From contig NZ_JYBP01000003.1 in assembly GCF_000948285.1 (NCBI RefSeq), positions 2,356,001 to 2,420,000 of the forward strand: a DNA stretch of 64,000 nucleotides. Direction: 5' to 3'. The position numbers and the translations under genes are program-made. Within the stretch, counting starts at the first letter, position 1. Every line of letters begins with the position of its first letter. The notes under the pieces are model-generated. The model saw nothing but the letters and a program-made list of their open reading frames with translations, was not told the DNA's origin and ran no database searches. The stretch comes from Geobacillus kaustophilus (GTDB lineage: Bacteria > Bacillota > Bacilli > Bacillales > Anoxybacillaceae). Shown here piece after piece: positions 57,501-64,000 of this stretch.

Positions 57501-58305
57501 CGATCATCTCCAGATCTTCGCGCAGCCGCTCGGCATACGGCCGCGGCCCGCTCGGTTCTTCGGCGAGCTCAAGCGCCCTTCGGATCAGCCGTTTGGCCGC
57601 CGCTAGCTCCATCGCGGCATGTTGCGCGATATAGCGGGCTGCTGGCAGCGTCTTTATATCTGTTCGTTCGTCGACATCATACATCGAGGTCAAACCGGCC
57701 AACCATTCATCTGGTTCCGGATGGGAGCGGGAAAATTCATAAAGGGAGACAATCATCTCCTGCAGCTCCGCATCGCTCCGGTCGCCCGTATAGGCATCCA
57801 CGACAGCGAAAAACCGCTCGTTGTCCGGCTTTCCGTATTCCTCCTCGAGCAGCTCTTCAAGGACATCCTCTTTCAACAGCTCGATTTCCGTTTCATCCGC
57901 GATGCGAAACGATGGTTCCAAATCAAGCAAATAGTAATATTTGCGAATGACATCCAAGCAAAAGGAATGGAGCGTCGAGATCGCGGCACGGGGAAGCAGG
58001 CTGAGTTGACGCCGCAAATGGAGCGAATGCGGACGCTTGGCCAATTCCCGCTCGAGCGCCTCGCTGATTCTTGCTTTCATCTCTGCGGCTGCCACATTGG
58101 TAAAGGTAACGACAAGCAGCCGGTCGATATCGACCGCTCCTTCTTCCGCCGTCACTTTTTGGATGATCCGTTCGACGAGAACGGCCGTTTTCCCGGATCC
58201 GGCCGCCGCGGCGACGAGAATGTCCCGGCCGCCGGCGGCGATCGCCTTCCATTGTTCATCCGTCCATCGGCTCCCAGCCGGCTTCGGACGAATCGTGGCG
58301 TTCAT
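54577..58305 (-). CDS. addA: ATP-dependent helicase/nuclease subunit A
   Basis: A 1242-residue UvrD-like 3'-5' helicase fused to a RecB-type nuclease. Walker A AAAGSGKTAVLVERI near residue 35, helicase motif II VDEYQDTN, motif IV GDVKQSIYRFR, motif V IHSSKGLEFP; nuclease motif VMIDYKTDEV near 1180. AddAB processes double-strand breaks for RecA and recognises Chi. The start overlaps the addB stop (TAATG). Confidence 0.96.
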   Translation of the reverse strand: MNATIRPKPAGSRWTDEQWKAIAAGGRDILVAAAAGSGKTAVLVERIIQKVTAEEGAVDIDRLLVVTFTNVAAAEMKARISEALERELAKRPHSLHLRRQLSLLPRAAISTLHSFCLDVIRKYYYLLDLEPSFRIADETEIELLKEDVLEELLEEEYGKPDNERFFAVVDAYTGDRSDAELQEMIVSLYEFSRSHPEPDEWLAGLTSMYDVDERTDIKTLPAARYIAQHAAMELAAAKRLIRRALELAEEPSGPRPYAERLREDLEMIAKLEAQLSGPWAELHRALKALSFGRLPACRGKDYDGRLIDETKSLRDQAKKKMEALRDNVFSLDPSVWLRHMREMKPIVETIAALVRRFAVMFQAAKREKGIVDFSDLEHYCLHILRRRDPETGEWQPSSAALEYQAQFDEVLVDEYQDTNLVQEAILQLVKKGSERTGNLFMVGDVKQSIYRFRLAEPMLFLDKYKRFTADGEEGGMKIDLASNFRSRREVLDGTNFLFAQLMGETVGEMVYDEAAQLKYGADYPEREDAAPEVMIINRQRAAEEDEEEASEWEAAELEARLMAKKIKEIVSTPFYVYDRSSGQPRRAMYRDIVILVRSMTHAPQMIEQLQAQGIPAAADLSSGYFQATEISVMLSLLKVIDNPHQDIPLAAVLRSPLFRFDENELAMIRLADPKGTFYEALCSFRQKPAETEEEANTQRKAAAFLERLEGWRTMARRRSLADLIWKLYRDTQFYDFVGALPGGRQRQANLRALYDRARQYESTSFRGLFRFLRFIERLQERGDDLGAARPLSEQEDVVRIMTIHSSKGLEFPIVFLAGLARSFHTRDLHHPYLLDKELGFAARFVHPRLRISYPTLPLLAIQTKKRLELLAEEMRILYVALTRAKEKLYLLASVNDAAKEIEKWKSAASERGWLLPDDVRASARSYLDWIGRALIRHRDGGTLAGTKAPEEVASHPSVWRIAIVPAADLRGEEAAREEMDGGVLLALEQGRSVPVEGGWQKEVKRRLLWRYSHEKETAVRAKQSVSELKEHRALFGEQADEWRPHQGPAPVFSRPRFMQEKTLTPAEKGMALHIVMRHLDLQAPLDESSIRSQIARLVEKELLSAEQAEAVDIAAIAAFFTADLGRRLCAAREVHREVPFSLGLPADELYGGEGMEKGRRVLVQGVIDCVFADERGYVMIDYKTDEVTRRFAGQKEEAARFLLSRYGTQMRLYRRAIEQIWRATVAECYLYSFDGGFVVAVE

Positions 58306-61300
58306 TATTCTTCCTTCCCTTCCGCTAGTTTTTCGATGACCGCTTCCTTCGTCTGCGGGGCAAGCTTCCGGTATTCGTTGCCGGAGAGTGCCTCATCAAA
58401 TTGGCAGACCGGTTTGAAGACGCAAAACTCACACGCTGTTTTATCTTTCAACTTGTACGGGGCGATCGACACAACGCCGTCGGCGATTTGCCCGCCGATG
58501 TCGATGAACAAACGGCGGACATGCTCGCGAAGCGCGGCAAAGTCGGATGGACTCGCCACCGATGAACGAGAATGGATCGACCCGCTTTTCGTAAGCTGAG
58601 CAGGCACAATCAGCGACCATTGTCCGTCTTCCGTTCGGCTGTCCATCAGCCGGATCGCCTCGACATCAGCGAGCAACAGTCCGCGCATCCGAAACGGTTC
58701 CAGCAGCTTTTTCGCCATTTCGACCTCATCATCCACCCATTGCTTCGCTTGAACGATCGGATTGTGGATGTGAAAATAAAGCACCCCGGCTGGCAAAGCT
58801 GGCTGCCCGACAAGCTGTTCGGCATACGTCAGCACGATGTCCAGATAGGTGAGCATTTGCAGCGCCAGGCCGTAATATACTTCCGTCAAATCGAGCGTTT
58901 TCGCGCTCGATTTGTAATCGATGATGCGAAGAAGCACTCCTTGGCTGCTTTCCGCTTTATCGACGCGGTCGATCCGCCCAACAAGCTCCATCACTGTTCC
59001 GTCGGGCAGTCGAAACCGAAGCGGCGGCAGGTCGCCATTGGGGCCGAATGACAGCTCAAGTCCGATCGGAACGAAACCGCTCGCCCGCGCATGCTCACTT
59101 AACACATGGGTTGTACGGGCAACGACATGTTTCAATTTTCGTTTCATATATTCATAGCGATGAGAGCTTGAGAGCACTTGCTGCTGGATGAGCGGGGCGA
59201 TTCGCTCGACCGCTTCGGCCGACAGCCGTTCACAGTCTGGTCTTGACAGTTCGCGCCAATCAAGATGCTGTTCGCGCAGCCGGTCGGCGATTTGCTTGAT
59301 GGCGGCATGGAACAATTGCCCAACATCCGGCGCCTCAAGTCGGAAAACGTTGCGTTCTTTCAACCGCAGCCCGTGCGATGCGAAATGGGCGTACGGGCAT
59401 TTTTGAAACTGCTCCATGCGCGAGACGCTCGCCTGAATTTTTTTGCCATACAGCCGCTGGCTCCACTGTTTTTTGAGCGGCGTCGCTCCGTTTGTATAAA
59501 AGAGCGCGGAGACGGCATGCCGCACCTGCTCCTTCCAGTCCCGATGGCCGATGAACGTGTTATACACATCCCACCAAAGCGGATCGATGCCGTAGTTGCG
59601 CTTCCATGCTCGGAGCTGGCTGATCAAATACGTTTGCGTCGCCCGCGGCGCAGTCACGAACGCCTCTGCTTTTTCTGCCGGGGCGTCGAACGGGTCGTTG
59701 CCGCACAGATGCACCGGCGCATGCGGAAACAGTTCCGTAAGCTGCTTGATGAGCAGCGACGGCATCAACGCTTTCCCTTCCCCATCAGCAAGCGGATATG
59801 TAACATACAGCCGCTGGCTCGGACAAACAAGTGCCAAGTAGACAAAAAACGGGTCATAAAACAGCTGCTCCCGCCCCCCTGGGGCGAGCGCCACCCCCAA
59901 CTCACGCAGCTGCTCGCGCTCCACTTCCGCCATCAGCCCGTCTTCCTTCACTTTCGCTGGAATAACGCCATCGTTGGCGCCGATGACGAACGCATACTTG
60001 ATGTCAATCAAACGAGAGCGATCAAGCTGAGCGACGATCACCTGGTCCATTGCCGGCGGCACAAGGGAGAACTCCAACCGATCGAGCCCAGCTTCGATAA
60101 TCTTGACAAACTCAGCGAGCGGCAGTGATTCTGTCCCGAGCATTTCTACATATTGGTCAAGCAAATCGACGACGGCGTTCCACGCCTGTTCATGCTGGCG
60201 CGCTTCAACGAGGCGGCCGTCCGCTTCCGCTTGCGCGCTCATTTTCTCTAGTTTTTTTGGAATCTGCAATTCTTCCAAAAACAGATATAATGCCATACAA
60301 AACCCGCGTCCGTCCTCCGCCCGGCGCAGACGGCGCTCCAATCGGCGAAGCGGAGCGGCCAACGCCTCACGCCATTGATTGAGCTTGTCCTCAAACTGCC
60401 GCTCTTCGTCCGTCTGTGGTACGTTCAAACCGTCAAGCGCCTGATAGCGCCGATACGTCCAGCGCTCATTGTTTGTCCACTTATCTCCTTTGATTCCGTA
60501 AGCAAGCACATAGTTTTCGAGCTTGTCGGCCGCCTCGCGCCACATGACCAAGTCTCCGTCGGCCGGAAAAAGCAAATCCGTTTTCACCGCCCGAAACACC
60601 GCTTCATATCGCCAGCGCGTCACGACCGTCTCTAAGGCAGCGCGCACGAGTTCAATGAGCGGGTGGTGGTGCATCGGTTCTTTTTCATCCATAAAATACG
60701 GGATCCCAAAATCAAAAAACACCGTTTTCACCAGTTCGCGGTACGCCTCCGTCTGGCGGATGATCAGCGCAATGTCGCGATAGCGCGCCCCTTCATCGCG
60801 GACAAGGCGGATGATTTCGCGTGCGACCGCCTCGATTTCCGCTCGGCGATTGGACGCCTCATAAAGATGGACGGCATCGGTCTTTGCACCATATGGAAGC
60901 AACGGGCGGCGGTGAAATTGCGCCTCAAGATGAACGAGCGCCCTGTCTTCATGGCGGAGGTTGGCCGAAAGCACGATCGGCTCTTCGATCGCAATCTCAT
61001 TGCTTAGCGCCAACTCCCTCAGCTGGCGGTACGTTTGCGCCGGCAAATAAAAGAGATGAAGTTCGTCCGGCATTCCGTCGTCATACGGACGGTCGATCGT
61101 CAAACAAACGGTGACGCGCCGGCAATGGCGAAGAAGCTGTTCGATGATCATATATTCTTGCGGCGCAAAATGATGAAAGCCGTCGATGTAAATATCGGCA
61201 TCCCTCAAATAACTTGAGCGCGGAATATGCTCAGCGAGCAAGCGCAAATAATCTTCCGAATCAAGATAGTGGCCGATAAGACTCCGCTCAAGTTCCTCAT

Positions 61301-61823
61301 ACACGAGCGCGACATCGCTCAACTTGTCAGCGAGCAAGCGGCGGCCCGACTGGTTTGGCCCATCCTCGAACGCCTCGGCATGTCGGCGGAGTTCGCCCGG
61401 CGTCAGGCAATACCGTTTGCATTCGGCGATCATTTCGTTGAGCTGCTCGATAAAACCATGTTTGTCCGCCGCGCGGCCAAACAGTTTCAGCTCTTGTTTG
61501 CGCTGCTCAATAATTTTGCGGATCATCATCTGCACGCCAACATCATGAATGTGGTACCGGGTCATGCCGCCTGTTTCCTGCAGTACGCGCCAAGCGAGGC
61601 GGGTGAAGCTGAACACTTGGGCGCGAATCATCCCGCCCACTCCCTCGGTATGTATCAACGCGTATTCGCATTGAAATGTCATTTGCTCCGGAACGAGATA
61701 GACGATCGCCCTTCCTTTTGGATCCTCTTGCAGCTGGCGGCGAATTTCTGCAAGGCAGACAGCCGTTTTCCCGCTTCCCGACCGCCCGAGCAAAAACCGC
61801 AGCGACATTGTATCCACCACCAT
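58305..61823 (-). CDS. addB: ATP-dependent helicase/deoxyribonuclease subunit B
   Basis: A 1172-residue protein: N-terminal Walker A FLLGRSGSGKTAVCLAEI, an inactive helicase-like core that recognises Chi, and a C-terminal nuclease (RIIDYKSSAKTL). Four cysteines for the iron-sulfur staple are present: FQKCPYAHF near 810 and CEFCVFKPVCQFD near 1130. Start either GTG-near ATG at 61823 (after AAAGGAAACG) or the fifth codon-away ATG at 61808 giving MSLRFLLGRSG; both are possible. First gene of addB-addA-sbcD-sbcC. Confidence 0.95.
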   Translation of the reverse strand: MVVDTMSLRFLLGRSGSGKTAVCLAEIRRQLQEDPKGRAIVYLVPEQMTFQCEYALIHTEGVGGMIRAQVFSFTRLAWRVLQETGGMTRYHIHDVGVQMMIRKIIEQRKQELKLFGRAADKHGFIEQLNEMIAECKRYCLTPGELRRHAEAFEDGPNQSGRRLLADKLSDVALVYEELERSLIGHYLDSEDYLRLLAEHIPRSSYLRDADIYIDGFHHFAPQEYMIIEQLLRHCRRVTVCLTIDRPYDDGMPDELHLFYLPAQTYRQLRELALSNEIAIEEPIVLSANLRHEDRALVHLEAQFHRRPLLPYGAKTDAVHLYEASNRRAEIEAVAREIIRLVRDEGARYRDIALIIRQTEAYRELVKTVFFDFGIPYFMDEKEPMHHHPLIELVRAALETVVTRWRYEAVFRAVKTDLLFPADGDLVMWREAADKLENYVLAYGIKGDKWTNNERWTYRRYQALDGLNVPQTDEERQFEDKLNQWREALAAPLRRLERRLRRAEDGRGFCMALYLFLEELQIPKKLEKMSAQAEADGRLVEARQHEQAWNAVVDLLDQYVEMLGTESLPLAEFVKIIEAGLDRLEFSLVPPAMDQVIVAQLDRSRLIDIKYAFVIGANDGVIPAKVKEDGLMAEVEREQLRELGVALAPGGREQLFYDPFFVYLALVCPSQRLYVTYPLADGEGKALMPSLLIKQLTELFPHAPVHLCGNDPFDAPAEKAEAFVTAPRATQTYLISQLRAWKRNYGIDPLWWDVYNTFIGHRDWKEQVRHAVSALFYTNGATPLKKQWSQRLYGKKIQASVSRMEQFQKCPYAHFASHGLRLKERNVFRLEAPDVGQLFHAAIKQIADRLREQHLDWRELSRPDCERLSAEAVERIAPLIQQQVLSSSHRYEYMKRKLKHVVARTTHVLSEHARASGFVPIGLELSFGPNGDLPPLRFRLPDGTVMELVGRIDRVDKAESSQGVLLRIIDYKSSAKTLDLTEVYYGLALQMLTYLDIVLTYAEQLVGQPALPAGVLYFHIHNPIVQAKQWVDDEVEMAKKLLEPFRMRGLLLADVEAIRLMDSRTEDGQWSLIVPAQLTKSGSIHSRSSVASPSDFAALREHVRRLFIDIGGQIADGVVSIAPYKLKDKTACEFCVFKPVCQFDEALSGNEYRKLAPQTKEAVIEKLAEGKEE

Positions 61824-62064
61824 TCGTTTCCTTTATTTGTTTTATTTTAGCACATACGTTCGCTTTTAGGAAGAAAAAAACGCCCTTCCGGCTGCGGGTT
61901 ATATGGAGGCAATCTGAAACGTTAACGTTTGTTTCTTTTTGTGAAGCCAGCCGACATGTCAGCGACTGTCGGACGACTGAACAACCTCGCTTCGAAGGAT
62001 CCATTTATTGGTCTCCGAAGCTTCACTTCGTTATAGAAGCGGAAGACTTCTTTCGAGATGAAGG

Positions 62065-62613
62065 TTAAAACTGAAAGGCGAACTGTTTAAACGGCCAGTA
62101 GCGAAAGTCCACCTTGCCGACAATTTTGTTGATTTTGACAAACCCAAAATGGCGGCTGTCCCAGCTGCTAAGCCGGTTGTCGCCAAGAACGAAAATGCAG
62201 CCGGGAGGCACCCGTGTTTTCCCGGTCACCTCCTCAAGCGTAAAATCCCCGGTCAGCCTGCCGTCAAGCAGCTTTTGCTTATACGGGCGCAAATACGGTT
62301 CGTCAACTTTTTTTCCGTTGATATACAAGATGTCATTTTTGTACGCGATCCGATCGCCAGGCAGGCCGATAACCCGCTTGACGTAATCTTCGTTTTTGTT
62401 GGCGTGAAAAACGATAATATCGAACCGGCGAATAGGCCCGATGTCATAGGAAAGCTTATTGACGATCAACAAATTGCCGCTCTCTAGCGTCGGCATCATC
62501 GATTTTCCTTCCACCACGTAATTGCTGAACACGAACAACCGAAGCGTAGCAACAACGCAAACGGCAACAAACCATGGCCATCGGCGGCCTCGTTTTTCTT
62601 TTTGCTTGGTCAC
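62065..62613 (-). CDS. Type I signal peptidase (SipV-like)
   Basis: A 182-residue membrane protease: N-terminal helix (WFVAVCVVATLRLFVFSNYV), catalytic Ser in GKSMMPTLESGN and Lys in YVKRVIGLPGDRI, and the GDNRLSSWDSRHFG region. It removes signal peptides of secreted proteins. The GTG at 62613 is within the stop of the preceding gene (GTGA) and follows GGAGGGCGGGGA, so the longer frame is rejected. B. subtilis has yhjE-sipV-yhjG-addB in the same order. Confidence 0.9.
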   Translation of the reverse strand: MTKQKEKRGRRWPWFVAVCVVATLRLFVFSNYVVEGKSMMPTLESGNLLIVNKLSYDIGPIRRFDIIVFHANKNEDYVKRVIGLPGDRIAYKNDILYINGKKVDEPYLRPYKQKLLDGRLTGDFTLEEVTGKTRVPPGCIFVLGDNRLSSWDSRHFGFVKINKIVGKVDFRYWPFKQFAFQF

Positions 62614-63233
62614 TCCCCGCCCTCCTCGCCGCCTTGTTCTTCCGTCAACGAAAATCGCGCTTCCACCCGTTTTCCGGCGTACCAAAGCAACAGAACGACT
62701 GCGGCGATCATCGCTGTGCGCAGCGGCTGACGGATGAGCGCCTTCAAGTCATAGCCGATAAAACTGATTGTAAACACCATGATCATCTTTCCTAGCAGCA
62801 CCGCCAATATAAACTGCTGGCGGCTGATGCGCGACAGTCCGGCAACAATATTGACGAGCGCCGACGGGGTGAACGGAAAGCAATACAATAAAAACAGCGG
62901 ACCAAATCCATGTCGCTCAATCCAATGCATAAACTGCCGCACTTTGGGATGGCGGCGGACAAAATGAAAAAATCGCTTTTGTCCCACCTTCCGCGTCAGC
63001 CAAAACACGATGAGCGAGCCAAGTGAAGCACCTAGCCAAGAGATAAGAAACCCTTTCCATAGTCCAAACGCCGCTGCGTTCGCCATCACGAAGACGAACA
63101 TGGGCAAAATTGGAAAAAACGACTCAAGCAACGTCGCTGCGATGCCGGGAAGCACGCCGAAAGAGCGGTATTGTTCGAGCAGGGAAAGGATGCTGTCGAG
63201 CGTGAACCATTGTTTGATTGTTTCCATATCCAT
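62610..63233 (-). CDS. TVP38/TMEM64-family membrane protein (YhjE-like)
   Basis: A 207-residue VTT-domain protein with PGIAATLLESFFPILPMFVF, GASLGSLIVFWLTRKVGQ, and FLLYCFPFTPSALVNIVAGL, the core re-entrant segments. Function unknown; it is coupled to the signal peptidase gene by a 4-base overlap. Distinct from the TVP38 gene at 9085, which belongs to the accessory operon. Confidence 0.87.
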   Translation of the reverse strand: MDMETIKQWFTLDSILSLLEQYRSFGVLPGIAATLLESFFPILPMFVFVMANAAAFGLWKGFLISWLGASLGSLIVFWLTRKVGQKRFFHFVRRHPKVRQFMHWIERHGFGPLFLLYCFPFTPSALVNIVAGLSRISRQQFILAVLLGKMIMVFTISFIGYDLKALIRQPLRTAMIAAVVLLLWYAGKRVEARFSLTEEQGGEEGGE

Positions 63234-63336
63234 GTCTATTCCCCATTCAAATGCCGTTTATATTTTTTATTTTACACGTCCAGACGCTTAATTTGAACTC
63301 ATCTTTCGGAAAAACCATTTTTATCAATTTGTCCAG

Positions 63337-63870
63337 CTAACTCTGTTTTTCTTGCTGCATGCGAAATATGTATTGGAGTTTGCGCTCTCTCGCTTCCATC
63401 CGTTCGGACAGTTTCGTCCGGAGTTGCGCCGTTTTGTACAATTGATTGATAAACGATTTGTAGGAAACGTCGAGGAGTACGCTTTTTCCGTTGCGGAAAT
63501 AAACAACGGTCCGCTCATATTTGGCAGGCTCATACTGGCAGACATGGATGTGCGAAAGCCAAACGCAGCGGGAATCGCGTGGAGAGGCGGTTGGAAATAC
63601 GTAAATTTCATTGGCTGGTTCGATGGCAATCGGCGCTTTATGGGTGATGCCGATGACGGCTTTTGTCCCTTCTTTTCTCCCTTGAAAGCTGCTTCCGTAG
63701 TAATCGCAACTATGTTTAATAATGTCAATCGGCGTTTGTTTGATGATATATTCGCCGTCCTCTTCAATGACTTTCGCGTATACATCGCTGTTGACAAAGT
63801 ACGGGAGAACCGCCATCGTATAACGGCTTACGACGAAATGTTCCAGCACAATGAATTCATTGACTTTCAT
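63337..63870 (-). CDS. comK: Competence transcription factor ComK
   Basis: A 177-residue protein with the ComK core: SCDYYGSSFQGRKEGTKAVI, ITHKAPIAIEPANEIYVFPT, CVWLSHIHV and YKSFINQLYKTAQLRTKLSE. B. subtilis ComK is 192 residues; the C-terminal tail that controls MecA-ClpCP degradation seems shorter here. The ATG at 63870 is 9 bases after GGGAGGAG, so the longer frame is not used. In B. subtilis comK lies near addBA as well. Confidence 0.9.
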   Translation of the reverse strand: MKVNEFIVLEHFVVSRYTMAVLPYFVNSDVYAKVIEEDGEYIIKQTPIDIIKHSCDYYGSSFQGRKEGTKAVIGITHKAPIAIEPANEIYVFPTASPRDSRCVWLSHIHVCQYEPAKYERTVVYFRNGKSVLLDVSYKSFINQLYKTAQLRTKLSERMEARERKLQYIFRMQQEKQS

Positions 63871-63959
63871 CCGTTCATCTCCTCCCATGATCAACTGAAT
63901 CACTACTCCTATCATACCATCAAGAGTCATATTTTTCTATATTTTGAAAAAAGTTAACG

Positions 63960-63985
63960 AAAAAACCCATGACGAATGTCATGGG
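63960..63985 (-). terminator. Terminator of a gene right of the window
   Basis: CCCATGAC (63966-63973) and GTCATGGG (63978-63985) form a perfect 8-bp stem; the minus-strand RNA continues into six U. It separates comK from the upstream neighbour. Confidence 0.75.
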
Positions 63986-64000
63986 GGATGTCAGGAGTTT

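Noticed and set aside
57619-58599. 326-codon plus-strand frame across the addA/addB junction
   Set aside because: Complement of two certain genes; chance open frame.

Overview
The window comes from a thermophilic, spore-forming Bacillaceae chromosome, most likely Geobacillus or Parageobacillus. The right-hand part carries a Bacillus-type backbone order (comK, a yhjE/sipV pair, addB-addA-sbcD-sbcC, gerPA-F, yisI, yisK, yisL, asnO). The starch/maltodextrin locus includes a neopullulanase that reads like the known G. stearothermophilus NplT. No rRNA, tRNA or CRISPR array was seen.

Layout. (1) 1-1542: an IS110-family transposase running off the left edge. It is inserted into an IS256-family element, of which only the last 501 bases survive here. 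(2) 1543-21408: a visibly AT-rich accessory island. It holds a mercury operon (merR-merF-merT-merP-merA), then an 11-kb block (4.7-15.9 kb) apparently run by one Crp/Fnr-type regulator. That block has a DsrE-like protein, a seven-gene operon resembling E. coli ydjX/Z-ynjBCDF (binding lipoprotein, two permeases, ATPase, TVP38 membrane protein, CDP-alcohol phosphatidyltransferase, MerA-like flavin disulfide reductase), the regulator, a glutaredoxin coupled to a soluble methyl-accepting-type signalling protein, an ESS-like transporter, a HAD dehalogenase and a Met-rich membrane protein. An IS21 element, a broken tnpB, a secreted glutamyl-endopeptidase-like protease, a lipoprotein and an ISL3-type MITE follow. 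(3) 21409-24093: a frameshifted but otherwise full-length second IS256 copy, abutting a truncated IS1634-type transposase. Two directly oriented IS256 copies therefore bracket the island. (4) 24.5-32.6 kb: GC-rich maltodextrin cluster (LacI regulator, surface alpha-amylase, MalG, MalF, MalE, and divergent neopullulanase with three LacI-type operators). (5) 32.7-45.6 kb: AraC regulator, MATE exporter, AsnO, YisN-position protein, FIST-PAS-GGDEF-EAL protein, YisL, YisK, Spo0E-like phosphatase, DUF418 protein, acyl-CoA ligase. (6) 45.9-48.5 kb: gerPABCDEF with two extra GerPF-like genes. (7) 48.7-50.0 kb: a solo TnpB element ending on the sbcC stop codon. (8) 50.0-63.9 kb: sbcC, sbcD, addA, addB, signal peptidase I, TVP38 protein and comK.

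The strongest candidate for something undescribed is the Crp-type regulon. Three 18-bp palindromes (consensus CTGTAA-N6-TTACAG) lie in the divergent spacers of this block. Each is centred 29.5 bp (28.5 bp in one case) from a -10-like hexamer, which is class II activator geometry. They tie the transport/redox operon, DsrE, the regulator, glutaredoxin/signalling pair and Met-rich membrane protein into one unit. Its substrate cannot be read from sequence; a thiol, sulfur, metalloid or related redox role is inference from the gene content.
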